64,000 nucleotides of DNA from Pseudomonas sp. M30-35 (GCF_002163625.1 NZ_CP020892.1:310001-374000), one strand, 5' to 3'. Positions 35,942 to 44,200 are shown, counted from the stretch's first letter. Numbers and translations are program-made. Notes: a model not told the origin generated them from the letters alone.

Positions 35942-36415
35942 ATGCGCGGCTTCATTTACATTCTCCATTCAAATGAGCGCCCCGGCATTGTAAAAATCGG
36001 GAAAACCACCAAGTCACCCAAAATTAGATGCAATGAACACAATCGTGACTGGTATCTATCAATTAACTCTTGGGAAGTAAGATTCTGGCGATGGATCGAG
36101 AACTGCAATATCGCCGAAACTGAAATACACAAGCTATTCGTCAAGCACAATCTAGGCGCCAGAGGACATCGTGAAGCTTTCAGGGTCGACGTGAGAGTTG
36201 CTGAAGAGACAGCTATAAGAGTTTGCGATAAATACCCTGCGAAAGGTGACGAACCGACGGCGCCAATCTTGAGGAAAAAGAAAACCCTTGATCGAATTGC
36301 TTACGCCCACATTGCACGCAACGGAATGCTCACAGAAAAAATCATAGAATACAAAAAACTAATGTCAGAACTCGATTTCTACAAATGGCTTATGGAGATA
36401 AAAGAGTTACTGTAG
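35942..36415 (+). CDS. Cassette 4: T5orf172/GIY-YIG-like protein
   Basis: Protein of 157 residues. N-terminal GFIYILHSNERPGIVKIGKT, then RWIENCNIAETEIHKLF and REAFRVDV, match the order of elements in T5orf172 (GIY-YIG superfamily) domains: a beta-strand pair with Tyr, VKIGxT, an Arg-bearing helix, and the AE-x-H element. The C-terminal 60 residues are Lys-rich and helical. Possibly a DNA nuclease or nucleic-acid binder with a defensive role. The ATG at 35942 is 11 bases after the core; an upstream TTG start in frame would lie in attC 3. Confidence 0.75.
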   Translation: MRGFIYILHSNERPGIVKIGKTTKSPKIRCNEHNRDWYLSINSWEVRFWRWIENCNIAETEIHKLFVKHNLGARGHREAFRVDVRVAEETAIRVCDKYPAKGDEPTAPILRKKKTLDRIAYAHIARNGMLTEKIIEYKKLMSELDFYKWLMEIKELL

Positions 36416-36455
36416 AGCTCCTTCTAACCATCAGTCATTCAGCAGCCGCGCCTAT

Positions 36456-36532
36456 GCCTAACAAATGGTTCAAGTCGCTCGCTTCGCTCACTCGGGCCCG
36501 GCTAAAGCCGGCCCCTTAACCAAACGTTAGAA
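36456..36532 (+). repeat. attC site 4
   Basis: 77 bases from GCCTAAC to GTTAGAA, type A in its body (CAAATGGTTCAAGTCGCTCG). Forty bases of extra sequence with another TTCTAAC (36422-36428) lie between the cassette 4 gene and this site. Confidence 0.9.
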
Positions 36533-36536
36533 GCAC

Positions 36537-37025
36537 ATGAAATATTGCGCCAGCCTTAAAGAAAAAACAGACTTAGTTCACCACCAATTTTCCGAGCTGA
36601 TTGGCAAAGCAGTTGTAGGCTATGAGTTAGCGCAAATTTGGTGTGAGGAAACCGCCGCTTGGAGCGAGTGGAATGACCTTCCAGTATTTTTATCAATTGG
36701 TTCAGGTGAGCTTTCTATCTCATGGCAAAAGTTTGATGAGCTCGCTATAGAGGTTGATCGTGTTCTGCCTTTTTCACTTTGTGGGAGCACAGTGCGCTGG
36801 ATAGATAGCGGAAATATCCATCTTGACGCTGCTATTGGGCGTACCGTTGAGTCAGTTTCTTTAGCACAAGGAGCAATGACAGTGGGTGGCAGCGAAATAG
36901 AAATTTGGACGCGCTTACTAATTCATTTCACAGGCGGTGGTAGCTTGGATATTTTCAATGCGCTTGACGAAAACGGCTTTGAATTTCATACCAAGGCTGT
37001 AGAGGCCGGCGTATCGTGCTTCTAA
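36537..37025 (+). CDS. Cassette 5: hypothetical protein
   Basis: Protein of 162 residues, not recognised. Acidic, soluble, with IWCEETAAWSEWNDLPVFL and VRWIDSGNIHLDAAIGRTV; composition recalls immunity-type proteins but there is no diagnostic motif. Its ATG is only four bases after the cassette core GTTAGAA, so translation depends on bases of the upstream attC or is coupled. Stop TAA is inside the TTCTAAC core. Confidence 0.75.
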   Translation: MKYCASLKEKTDLVHHQFSELIGKAVVGYELAQIWCEETAAWSEWNDLPVFLSIGSGELSISWQKFDELAIEVDRVLPFSLCGSTVRWIDSGNIHLDAAIGRTVESVSLAQGAMTVGGSEIEIWTRLLIHFTGGGSLDIFNALDENGFEFHTKAVEAGVSCF

Positions 37026-37095
37026 CTAGTGGTTCAAATCGCTCACTTCGTTCGCTGGGACCGGCTAAAGCCGGTCCCTTAATCAAACGTTAGAG
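37020..37095 (+). repeat. attC site 5
   Basis: 76 bases from TTCTAAC to GTTAGAG, type A with compensated change in the inner stem (GGGACCGGCTAAAGCCGGTCCC). Confidence 0.9.
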
Positions 37096-37104
37096 ATCAC
37101 GGCA

Positions 37105-37554
37105 GTGGATGTGCTATCACACAAATTCCTGGTGAGACTAGGCACTGATACCGGAGCAACCACTGCGCAAGAGCGGTTATCGGTTGATTTCCTCATTAAC
37201 GGCACATCTCTACTTACAAATATCGTAAAAATTGATGGCGGTCACGATGACTTTATAGGTTGCTTAGTACGCGGTTTCCCGAAGCAAAACGTTCAAGCAG
37301 TGGAGCGGCTCACGTGTGTGACATCTCCAGACTCAGAGTCAGGAAGAGTCCTTTTATACGTTTGTCCAGAGTGCGGGGATATTGGTTGCGGTGCTTACAG
37401 TGCTTTCGTTGAGCGTGCTGGCGGCACCTACGCTTGGCGAGACTTTGCATATGAAAATGGCTATGAAGATCCAAGGCCAATTTCAGGTGTTGGCCCATAT
37501 ACATTCGAAATTAAGCAATATGAGGTAGAGCTATATCGTGCAGGTGCCCTCTAA
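37105..37554 (+). CDS. Cassette 6: hypothetical protein with CPECGDIGC motif
   Basis: Protein of 149 residues with GTG start at 37105. Cys87-x2-Cys90-x4-Cys95 in YVCPECGDIGCGAYSAFVE looks like a metal-binding or structural knuckle in a beta-rich fold, followed by WRDFAYENGYED and GPYTFEIKQYEVEL. Proteins of this style occur as small hypothetical proteins in many bacteria; function unknown to me. Stop TAA is inside the attC core. Confidence 0.75.
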   Translation: MDVLSHKFLVRLGTDTGATTAQERLSVDFLINGTSLLTNIVKIDGGHDDFIGCLVRGFPKQNVQAVERLTCVTSPDSESGRVLLYVCPECGDIGCGAYSAFVERAGGTYAWRDFAYENGYEDPRPISGVGPYTFEIKQYEVELYRAGAL

Positions 37555-37624
37555 CAATGCGCTCAAAGCGCTCTCTTCGTTCGCAGGGACCGGCGAAGCC
37601 GGCCCCTTAGCTTAATCGTTAGCC
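37549..37624 (+). repeat. attC site 6
   Basis: 76 bases from CTCTAAC to GTTAGCC; type A with a variant outer arm (CAATGCGCTCAAAGCGCTCTC) and inner stem GGGACCGGCGAAGCCGGCCCC. Confidence 0.9.
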
Positions 37625-37638
37625 AGTAGGGGCATTCT

Positions 37639-38196
37639 GTGAAATCGGTCGAGACGCCGCTAGGAAGTATCAAATTTGAAGTAGTGGTGCATGGCAGGGC
37701 GCAAATGCGGATACTAGAGCTGCCGTGTACTCTTCAAAACGACATGACGCTTGAGCGGGTCGTTGCATGCGTGCTGATTGTAGAGCCAAGTATCGACGGC
37801 GCTGACCTTACTTTCTCAGCGCAGCTTGATAATGAAAGCCAGACTGGATCTCCTGAGTCTGGCGAGTTTCTCGACTGTGTGTCGTGGGAGGCTTCTGGCT
37901 GGGCTCTATCGCTAGGAACTGAAGATGGCGACGCTCTTTCTCAAAGGCTGAAGTGCCTGAATATCGAATCAAGTCCATATCCGATATCTTACTCCCGGTC
38001 GGGCCTAGAACTCCTCTTAACGGAACTAGAAAGAGGGAAAGCTTTGTCATTTCATTTCATCGTCGCATATAAGAGTCTCCCGGATGATCGGGAGTGTTCC
38101 ACCTGGTTTGCGGTCGATGTTCCGCATGAGGTGGCTAACAAGGCATGCACGCGACAAGCGCGTGATGGCAGCGTTAAATGGCATGGTGAAGCGTGA
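37639..38196 (+). CDS. Cassette 7: hypothetical protein reading through its attC
   Basis: Protein of 185 residues with GTG start at 37639. Acidic, soluble, unrecognised (LPCTLQNDMTLERVVACVLI, FLDCVSWEASGWALSLGTED). The last about 21 codons are the attC 7 site and the six codons beyond, so the C-terminus (NKACTRQARDGSVKWHGEA) is recombination-site sequence. That hints that the original stop was lost or that the gene was joined to a partial attC. Confidence 0.7.
   Translation: MKSVETPLGSIKFEVVVHGRAQMRILELPCTLQNDMTLERVVACVLIVEPSIDGADLTFSAQLDNESQTGSPESGEFLDCVSWEASGWALSLGTEDGDALSQRLKCLNIESSPYPISYSRSGLELLLTELERGKALSFHFIVAYKSLPDDRECSTWFAVDVPHEVANKACTRQARDGSVKWHGEA
38133..38179 (+). repeat. attC site 7 (short, terminal)
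   Basis: 47 bases from GGCTAAC to GTTAAAT with CACGCG/CGCGTG arms. Shorter than the others and of a different type; it ends the array and lies within the cassette 7 reading frame. Confidence 0.7.
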
Positions 38197-38475
38197 ATCG
38201 TCATTGGTGCCGTAGTCACTAGATGACCGCTTTTATCCGGCTGGAGTCATTGGCGACTGGCGGCTATGGGTCGAACCTGTGCTGCTGTAAAGGTCGTCCG
38301 CATACGATGAGGTGCAAAGGGCAGGGCAGTCAGGAGTTCAGCGTTCGCCACTGGCATCGCTTTTTTCGGTACTTTCTTTAGTACTCTGCTCCGTCAGATC
38401 TGCCTTGGTGGGCCAACTGTGCAGCACTTCAGGTGCCAGGAGAGTTGTCATTGCTGACTCTGATTTTTCGGGATC

Positions 38476-38499
38476 ATCTTTTGATAAAAATCAAAAGAT
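38476..38499 (-). terminator. Hairpin downstream of the kinase gene
   Basis: ATCTTTTGAT AAAA ATCAAAAGAT, 10-bp stem. On the minus strand it reads out of the kinase operon and carries an internal T-run; a likely operon end. Confidence 0.65.
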
Positions 38500-38531
38500 C
38501 GCAGCCTTCGGCAGCGCCTACAGATCGATCG
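38497..38531 (-). repeat. Pseudomonas REP element
   Basis: GATCGCAGCCTTCGGCAGCG followed by CCTACAG matches the common REP of the P. fluorescens/P. putida groups. Single copy seen in this window, at the edge of the transporter-kinase cluster. Confidence 0.75.
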
Positions 38532-38535
38532 TATT

Positions 38536-39471
38536 TCAATCTTTTGGAATGAGTGCTCCAGGCACTTGAATCACTCGGCTCGCCAAACGATGTCCCGCTT
38601 CTGCCGCCTCAGCCGGGCTGCCTCCCTTGAGCCGGTTGGCCAAATACGCCGCACTGAACGAGTCCCCTGCCGCCGTGGTGTCCACCACGCATTCGACCAC
38701 CTGCGCCGGGACTTCGAACGACTCTCCATTACAACGAATCAGACATGCTTCAGCGCCACGCTTGAGCACTACTTCGGGCGTGCCAATCTGCTCATAAGCG
38801 GCAAACACCGCCGCACAATCGGAAAAGCTGAACAGCGCTTGCTCGTCCTCAACCGTCAACAACGCTAGGTCGACATAGGGCAGAACGCTGCGATAGGCCG
38901 CTTGCGCTTCCTCGGTCGAGGCCCATAACCGTGGCCGGTAGTTGTTGTCGAAAACGATCCGCGCATCCCGCTGTCGCGCTTCGATCAGGATTTCTAGAAG
39001 TTTTTCCCGTCCTTGTACGCCGAGCACCGCGAGCGTGATGCCGCTGAAATACAACACGTCGTAATCTGGCAACGCCGCCAGAACTGGCGCGGCGGCTGGG
39101 GTGGTGAAGCAATCGCGGACTGCCGCTTCGTTACGCCAGTAGAGAAAACGCCGCTCGCCGGCAGCATCGGTCTGGATGCAATACAGGCCGGGCAAGCGAC
39201 CGGGTAAACGCTGGACCATTTCCAGGCCAATGCCTTCATCGGCCCAGCTCTGGCACATTGCATCGCTGAAACTGTCATCGCCCAGGGCAGTTATGTAATC
39301 CACCGCACCACTATCGCCTAGCTCACGGGTTAGGTAGACCGCAGTGTTCAGGGTATCGCCACCGAAGCTTTGTTGCAGGCTACCGTCGGCGCGCTGCTGC
39401 AATTCGATCATGCATTCGCCGATCAGGGCGATGCGCTGGATGTTGGGGCCTAGGGTGCTGAAGGTGTTCAT
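38536..39471 (-). CDS. kdgK: 2-dehydro-3-deoxygluconokinase-like PfkB sugar kinase
   Basis: PfkB/ribokinase-family kinase of 311 residues. N-terminal IALIGECMIELQQ and FGGDTLNTAVYLTREL are typical of KDG kinases; C-terminal VDTTAAGDSFSAAYLANRL holds the catalytic Asp and anion hole. It would phosphorylate 2-keto-3-deoxygluconate to KDPG for the Entner-Doudoroff aldolase. Last gene of the minus-strand cluster, 54 bases after the PLP lyase gene, consistent with KDG being the lyase product. Confidence 0.88.
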   Translation of the reverse strand: MNTFSTLGPNIQRIALIGECMIELQQRADGSLQQSFGGDTLNTAVYLTRELGDSGAVDYITALGDDSFSDAMCQSWADEGIGLEMVQRLPGRLPGLYCIQTDAAGERRFLYWRNEAAVRDCFTTPAAAPVLAALPDYDVLYFSGITLAVLGVQGREKLLEILIEARQRDARIVFDNNYRPRLWASTEEAQAAYRSVLPYVDLALLTVEDEQALFSFSDCAAVFAAYEQIGTPEVVLKRGAEACLIRCNGESFEVPAQVVECVVDTTAAGDSFSAAYLANRLKGGSPAEAAEAGHRLASRVIQVPGALIPKD

Positions 39472-39525
39472 TGATGGGTCTCTGGTGTATGGATGTTACC
39501 TGGCAGGCAGCTTCGGTCTGGATAC

Positions 39526-40743
39526 TTAGAAGCAGGTTTCCATGGTTTCGATGACATTCAGCTGCTCATCCACCAGGCACCCGATACGCCACTTGTCGAA
39601 GGTCAGGCAGGGGTGCGAAGTACCAAAGGAAATAATATCGCCCACTCGCAATTCAACCTCCGGAGCCACGCTCATGAACGCATGTTGGTCCATCACTGCC
39701 GTCACCTTGCAGGCACTCACATCATCGCCGATGGCCGGCACCACACCGGCCTTGTAACGCAGCAACGGCACCGGCAAACCGGCATCGTAGGCCACGTCGC
39801 GCTTGCCCAGGGCTATCACTGCAAAACCCGGTTCTGGCAACGACTGCACATGAGCCCAAATTTCCAGCGCCGGGCGCAGACCTTCGTGCAGGTCGCTGCG
39901 TCGGTCGAGCACGCAACATTGCGCTTCTTTATAAATACCATGGTCGTGGGTCACGTAACTGCCGGGGCGCAGTACGCTGAGGAAGCGCCCGCTGGCATTC
40001 TGCGTTTCAAAAGATTCGGCGATCAGGTCGAACCAGGCCGAGCCCGACGCAGTGATGATCGGCTTGGCAATAGCGAACGCATCGCTGTTCTGCAACTGCA
40101 CCGCTAGGCGTACCAAGGAGTCGGCAAACTCGCGAATGTCGCTCACGGCCTGATCGCCATGAATCACCCCTTCGTAACCCTCAATACCGGTCAGCGCCAA
40201 CGCCGGTTGAGCGGCGATAGCCTTGGCCAGCGCCAGCACTTCAGCTTCGGTGCGGCAACCGCAGCGACCGCCAACCACGCCGTACTCGATCATCACGTTC
40301 AGGCGCGCGCCGCGCGAGGCGAAATACGCGCCGAGGTCAGCGACGTTATCCGGGTGATCAACCATGCAATGGAACTCGAAGGTCGGGTCTGCCAGCAGAT
40401 CGGCGATCAGCGCCATGTTCGGTGTGCCGACCAACTGGTTGGCCATCAGCACGCGGCGCACACCATGGGCGTAAGCCGCGCGGGTCTGTGTGGCGCTCGC
40501 CAGAGTGATGCCCCAGGCACCAGCGTTCAGTTGCCGGCGAAACAGCGCCGGGGCCATGCTGGTTTTACCGTGGGGCGCCAGTTCTGCGCCGCTGTTGCTG
40601 ACAAAGTCCTGCATCCAGCGAATGTTGTGTTCCAGCGCGTCGCGGTGCAGCACCAGCGCTGGCAGGCTGACGTCGCACACCAGATTGGCACCGGTCTGGG
40701 CGGATCCCTTTTCCACGGAGGCGGTATTGATGGCTGTAGACAT
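39526..40743 (-). CDS. Fold-III PLP lyase, D-threonine aldolase/D-amino acid dehydratase family
   Basis: Protein of 405 residues, often annotated amino acid deaminase in Pseudomonas. Fold-III alanine-racemase-like barrel with the PLP lysine at Lys60 in LAPHGKTSMAP and a C-terminal metal site in FGTSHPCLTFDKW. DLPALVLHRDALEHNI-like start seen as SLPALVLHRDALEHNI. The ATG at 40741-40743 follows GAGGAAATCG; an upstream in-frame start has no ribosome site. With a KDG kinase next door, D-glucosaminate dehydratase activity is the attractive possibility (inference). Confidence 0.85.
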   Translation of the reverse strand: MSTAINTASVEKGSAQTGANLVCDVSLPALVLHRDALEHNIRWMQDFVSNSGAELAPHGKTSMAPALFRRQLNAGAWGITLASATQTRAAYAHGVRRVLMANQLVGTPNMALIADLLADPTFEFHCMVDHPDNVADLGAYFASRGARLNVMIEYGVVGGRCGCRTEAEVLALAKAIAAQPALALTGIEGYEGVIHGDQAVSDIREFADSLVRLAVQLQNSDAFAIAKPIITASGSAWFDLIAESFETQNASGRFLSVLRPGSYVTHDHGIYKEAQCCVLDRRSDLHEGLRPALEIWAHVQSLPEPGFAVIALGKRDVAYDAGLPVPLLRYKAGVVPAIGDDVSACKVTAVMDQHAFMSVAPEVELRVGDIISFGTSHPCLTFDKWRIGCLVDEQLNVIETMETCF

Positions 40744-40782
40744 GGTCGATTTCCTCACCCACGCAGCCGCAGGCAATAATTG

Positions 40783-41547
40783 TTATTCATTGATACGCCG
40801 GGCGAGGTTATTGGCGTTGTCGATCAGCACCCGGCGATAGTCGTTGTAGTTATTTTGCGCATCGGCTCGTGGGGCGACGATGCACAGGGTCGCGATGGCC
40901 ACGCCGTTCGGGTCATTGACCGGGGCGGCGAAGCAATGGGTAAAGGTGTCGGCGACGCTATCGAAGGAAAAGAAGCCATCGATACCAGCCTGGCGGATTT
41001 CCTGGAGAAACCGCTCCAGCGGCAGGCGTTCGCCGTCCGGCAGAATGAAGTCATCGGGATCGATCAAATCGACTATCTCCTGATCGCTCAGGTGGGCCAG
41101 CAGCAGGCGTCCCGAAGCGGTCCAGGGGATTGGCGCGTTCTCACCGATGTCCGAAGAAATGCGGAAATGCCGCTCGCCTTCTTTCATCAGCGCCACGGTG
41201 TATTTGCGTCCGTTGAGCAGACACATCTGCGCGGTTTCGCGGGTCTGACTGACGATATCCTGCAAGGCGTGATCGGCTTCCCGCGCGAGGTCGAAATGGC
41301 GCAAATGCGCCTGCCCGAGGAAGTACAACTGACGGCCGAGATAAACCTGCCCGTCCTTGCCCACAGGTTCAAGGATACGCCGTTCCAACAAGGACGCGAC
41401 CAGCTCGTAGACCGTGGATTTCGGGCTGCCGATGCCGCTGGCGATTTCGTTCGGTCGCAGGGGCTGGCCGGTCTCCTTGAGGAAATCGAGGATATCGAAC
41501 GCCCGGTCCAGACCGCGAGCCCGGCGCTTGATGGTGTCTTCGGTCAT
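40783..41547 (-). CDS. IclR-family transcriptional regulator
   Basis: IclR-type regulator of 254 residues. N-terminal winged helix LDRAFDILDFLKETGQPL with the recognition element SGIGSPKSTVYELVASLLE; C-terminal effector domain with AQMCLLNGRKYTVAL and TASGRLLLAHLSD. It lies inside the cluster it presumably controls, between RidA and the lyase. IclR relatives often sense sugar acids or KDG, which fits the proposed pathway. Confidence 0.92.
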   Translation of the reverse strand: MTEDTIKRRARGLDRAFDILDFLKETGQPLRPNEIASGIGSPKSTVYELVASLLERRILEPVGKDGQVYLGRQLYFLGQAHLRHFDLAREADHALQDIVSQTRETAQMCLLNGRKYTVALMKEGERHFRISSDIGENAPIPWTASGRLLLAHLSDQEIVDLIDPDDFILPDGERLPLERFLQEIRQAGIDGFFSFDSVADTFTHCFAAPVNDPNGVAIATLCIVAPRADAQNNYNDYRRVLIDNANNLARRINE

Positions 41548-41603
41548 GTTTTCAGGTTCCCATTCAAAGTGCCGAGAGTTTACCTAGAGCCAGGCGGCGA
41601 CAG

Positions 41604-41996
41604 TTAGGCTGTCTTTTTCTTGTAGGCGATGCAGTCGATCTCAACCTTGCAGTCCACCATCATGTTCGCCTGCACGCAGGCTCTGGCAGGGGCGTGCTCG
41701 CTTTTGAAGTACTCGGAAAACACTTTGTTGAAACTCCAGAAATCCCGCGGGTCTTCCAGCCACACACCGGTACGCACCACATCTTCCAGCCCATAACCGG
41801 CTTCTTCGAGGATTGCGATCAGGTTTTTCATGGTCTGGTGAGTTTGCTCGACGATGCCGCCCACAATGATTTCACCATTCACCGCCGGCACCTGGCCGGA
41901 CACGTGCAACCAACCATCGGCTTCGACTGCGCGGGCGAAAGGACGGGGCTGGCCTCCACCGGCGGTGCTACCGGTGCCGTAACGAATGATGCTCAT
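41604..41996 (-). CDS. RidA-family protein
   Basis: Protein of 130 residues of the RidA/Rid family: PFARAVEADGWLHVSGQVPA, QTHQTMKNLIAILEEAG and the C-terminal VDCKVEIDCIAYKK. An Arg in PARACVQANM takes the place of the carboxylate-binding Arg of canonical RidA. Expected role is hydrolysis of enamine/imine intermediates released by the adjacent PLP lyase. Confidence 0.92.
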   Translation of the reverse strand: MSIIRYGTGSTAGGGQPRPFARAVEADGWLHVSGQVPAVNGEIIVGGIVEQTHQTMKNLIAILEEAGYGLEDVVRTGVWLEDPRDFWSFNKVFSEYFKSEHAPARACVQANMMVDCKVEIDCIAYKKKTA

Positions 41997-42026
41997 GAGT
42001 GTTTCTCCTGATTGAAAAATGAATGC

Positions 42027-42818
42027 TTAAAAGCGGGTGTTCTTGAGAAATTCCGCAAGCCGTGGCGACTGCGGGCGTTCAAACAATTCCTTGGGCGGCC
42101 CCTGTTCTTCGATCCGCCCCTGATTCATAAAAACGATCTTGTCCGATACCTCGAAGGCAAAACGCATTTCATGGGTCACCAGCAGCATGGTCATGCCTTC
42201 TTCGGCCAAGCCCTTGATCACACTCAGCACTTCACCTACCAGTTCCGGATCGAGGGCCGAGGTGACTTCATCGAACAGCATCAGGCTTGGGTTCATCGCA
42301 ATCGCCCGGGCAATCGCCACGCGTTGTTGCTGGCCGCCGGACAACTGGCCTGGGTAATGATTGCGTCGCTCCAGCAGGCCAACCCGCTCCAGCCATTTTT
42401 CCGCCAGCGCCACCGCCTCATCCATGTCCAGTTTTTTGACTTTGAGCAAACCGAGGGTGATGTTCTGCAACGCGGTTAGGTGCGGGAACAGATTGAATTG
42501 CTGGAACGCCATGCCGGTCATGGCACGATGACGAGCAATGACTTTTTCCGGGTGACGCACGCGCTTGCCGTTGACCTCGTCATAGCCGATGGATTCGCCG
42601 TCGAGCAGAATCTGCCCGCCCTGGAACTCTTCGAGCATGTTCACGCAGCGCAGTAGCGTGGTCTTTCCCGAGCCGCTGGAGCCGATCAGCGTGACCACGT
42701 TGCCACGATGCATGGTCAGGTCAACACCCTTGAGTACTTCGAGCTGGCCGTATTGCTTGTGAAGGCCACGAATGTCCAGCAGAGCTTGATTCTGTGTCGA
42801 AACTTGAGCTTGTGTCAT
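42027..42818 (-). CDS. Polar amino-acid ABC transporter ATPase
   Basis: HisP/GlnQ-type ATPase of 263 residues. Walker [10 protein letters not shown], signature LSGGQQQR, Walker [14 protein letters not shown]-loop [10 protein letters not shown]. Its ATG overlaps the end of the upstream permease gene by four bases (ATGA), so the transporter genes are coupled. It follows the two permeases in transcription order. Confidence 0.94.
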   Translation of the reverse strand: MTQAQVSTQNQALLDIRGLHKQYGQLEVLKGVDLTMHRGNVVTLIGSSGSGKTTLLRCVNMLEEFQGGQILLDGESIGYDEVNGKRVRHPEKVIARHRAMTGMAFQQFNLFPHLTALQNITLGLLKVKKLDMDEAVALAEKWLERVGLLERRNHYPGQLSGGQQQRVAIARAIAMNPSLMLFDEVTSALDPELVGEVLSVIKGLAEEGMTMLLVTHEMRFAFEVSDKIVFMNQGRIEEQGPPKELFERPQSPRLAEFLKNTRF

Positions 42819-43477
42819 GGCAAGGCCACCCGTTTTTCAATGTGCCGGCCGAGTAATTCGATGGCGTAATTGATGATGAAAAAGAGAAAACCGGCGAACA
42901 GGTAAAACTCCAGAGTCATGAACGTCCGAGCGATGACCTGCTGAGTGCTGAGCAGCAACTCGGCGACGCCGATCACCGACAACAGCGTCGACGCCTTGAC
43001 TATCTCGGTGGAGGAGTTGACCCAGGTCGGCAAAATCTGCCGTAACGCCTGAGGCAACAACACGTAACCCAGCGCCTGGTAAAACGTCAGGCCGATGGCC
43101 TTACTCGCTTCCATTTGACCACTGGGTAGCGCTTGCAGCGCACCGCGCACAATCTCCGCGACGTGGGAGCCGCAAAACAACGTCAGCCCCAGAGCGCCAG
43201 CCCCGAACGCGCTGATCTGCCAGCCCAATGCCGGTGCCATGTAAAAGCACGCCAACACCAATACAAATACGGGCGTACCGCGAATGATGTCGACGTAAAG
43301 CCGGAATGGTGCACGCATCCAGAACGTGCCATACGTGAGTACCAGACCCGTGACGATGCCTATCATCGTGCCCAGCAAAATTGCCAGTGCCGAGCACTGA
43401 ATAGTGGTCACAAAGCCCTGCCACAGGACTTCTCGCGCCACCCATAACTCATGCAACCAAGTGGGGGATTCGTACAT
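42815..43477 (-). CDS. Polar amino-acid ABC transporter permease (2)
   Basis: HisM/HisQ-family permease of 220 residues. Hydrophobic segments at both ends, [19 protein letters not shown], and the EAA loop [20 protein letters not shown]. Heterodimer partner of the permease encoded eight bases upstream. Confidence 0.94.
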   Translation of the reverse strand: MYESPTWLHELWVAREVLWQGFVTTIQCSALAILLGTMIGIVTGLVLTYGTFWMRAPFRLYVDIIRGTPVFVLVLACFYMAPALGWQISAFGAGALGLTLFCGSHVAEIVRGALQALPSGQMEASKAIGLTFYQALGYVLLPQALRQILPTWVNSSTEIVKASTLLSVIGVAELLLSTQQVIARTFMTLEFYLFAGFLFFIINYAIELLGRHIEKRVALP

Positions 43478-43485
43478 GGGGCCTC

Positions 43486-44148
43486 CTATCGGCGAATCGC
43501 CAGACGCTGCTCGAGGTAACGCAGCATCAAGGCAATGAGGTAGCAGGCCGCAACATAGAGCACTGTAGTCACCAGCCAGGTTTCAATAACCCGATAGCTC
43601 TCGACATTGATCTTGCGCGCGTAATAGGTCAGCTCCGGCACGGCAATCGCCGCCGCCAACGAGGTGTCCTTGAACAGTGAAATGAAGTTGTTCGACAGGG
43701 CCGGCAGCACATTGCGCAGCATCACGGGGACGGTGATGTAAGCCTTGACCTGCCACTCTCCCAACCCGATCGCCAACCCGGCTTCACGTTGTCCCTTGGG
43801 AATGCTCAACAGCCCCCCACGAAACACTTCGGTCAGGTACGCCCCGGCATACAGCGACAGGGTGATGATGAACGAGGGGATCTTGTCCAGGCGAATGCCC
43901 AGGCTTGGCAACGCGAAATAGATCAACAGAATCAACACCAGAATCGGCGTATTACGAATCACCGTCACATACACCGACGCCAGCACCCGCAACACGCGAT
44001 GCTTTGACAGCAAGGCAAACGCCATCAGCAGGCCGATCACGCAGCCGATCGCAATCGACACCAGCGCCAACTGAAGACCCAGACCGAGCCCCGCCAGCAA
44101 GGTGTCGAAGTCGCGCCAGACGGCAGCAAAATTCAACTGATAGTTCAT
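43486..44148 (-). CDS. Polar amino-acid ABC transporter permease (1)
   Basis: HisM/HisQ-family permease of 220 residues with VTVIRNTPILVLILLIYF and the EAA loop EAGLAIGLGEWQVKAYITVP. Both permeases share the RNTP/RGTP motif of polar amino-acid systems. Follows the binding-protein gene by 52 bases. Confidence 0.94.
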   Translation of the reverse strand: MNYQLNFAAVWRDFDTLLAGLGLGLQLALVSIAIGCVIGLLMAFALLSKHRVLRVLASVYVTVIRNTPILVLILLIYFALPSLGIRLDKIPSFIITLSLYAGAYLTEVFRGGLLSIPKGQREAGLAIGLGEWQVKAYITVPVMLRNVLPALSNNFISLFKDTSLAAAIAVPELTYYARKINVESYRVIETWLVTTVLYVAACYLIALMLRYLEQRLAIRR

Positions 44149-44200
44149 AGTCAGCAGTACCTTGAGCGGGGCGATTTATAATCGCCTCGCTCTCACGGGA

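Larger units (their letters stand above)
34338..38173 (+). mobile_element. Integron cassette array (7 cassettes)
   Basis: Seven gene cassettes, each one ORF on the plus strand followed by an attC site. Cassette limits from the core sites: 34338-34777, 34778-35339, 35340-35926, 35927-36526, 36527-37089, 37090-37618, 37619-38173. Genes fill each cassette almost completely. Five of the attC sites are near-identical, the hallmark of a resident chromosomal integron. With intI destroyed the array can only move with an integrase supplied in trans. Confidence 0.92.
38197..38535. other. Right flank of the integron
   Basis: No gene supported. An 85-codon open frame at 38312 runs into the REP and is not credible. 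The segment ends with a hairpin and REP next to the kinase gene. Confidence 0.6.

Noticed and set aside
34707..37624. Regularly spaced repeats considered as a CRISPR array
   Set aside because: Repeat bodies are 76-84 bases with GTTRRRY/RYYYAAC ends and the spacers are 440-600-base genes, which is integron structure; no cas genes.
33592..38535. Prophage or ICE
   Set aside because: No structural, packaging, relaxase or conjugation genes; the only recombinase is the N-terminal part of an integron integrase.
38312..38569. 85-codon ORF after the last cassette
   Set aside because: Runs through the hairpin and REP and into the antisense of kdgK; low-complexity start; not credible as a gene or as an eighth cassette because no attC follows.
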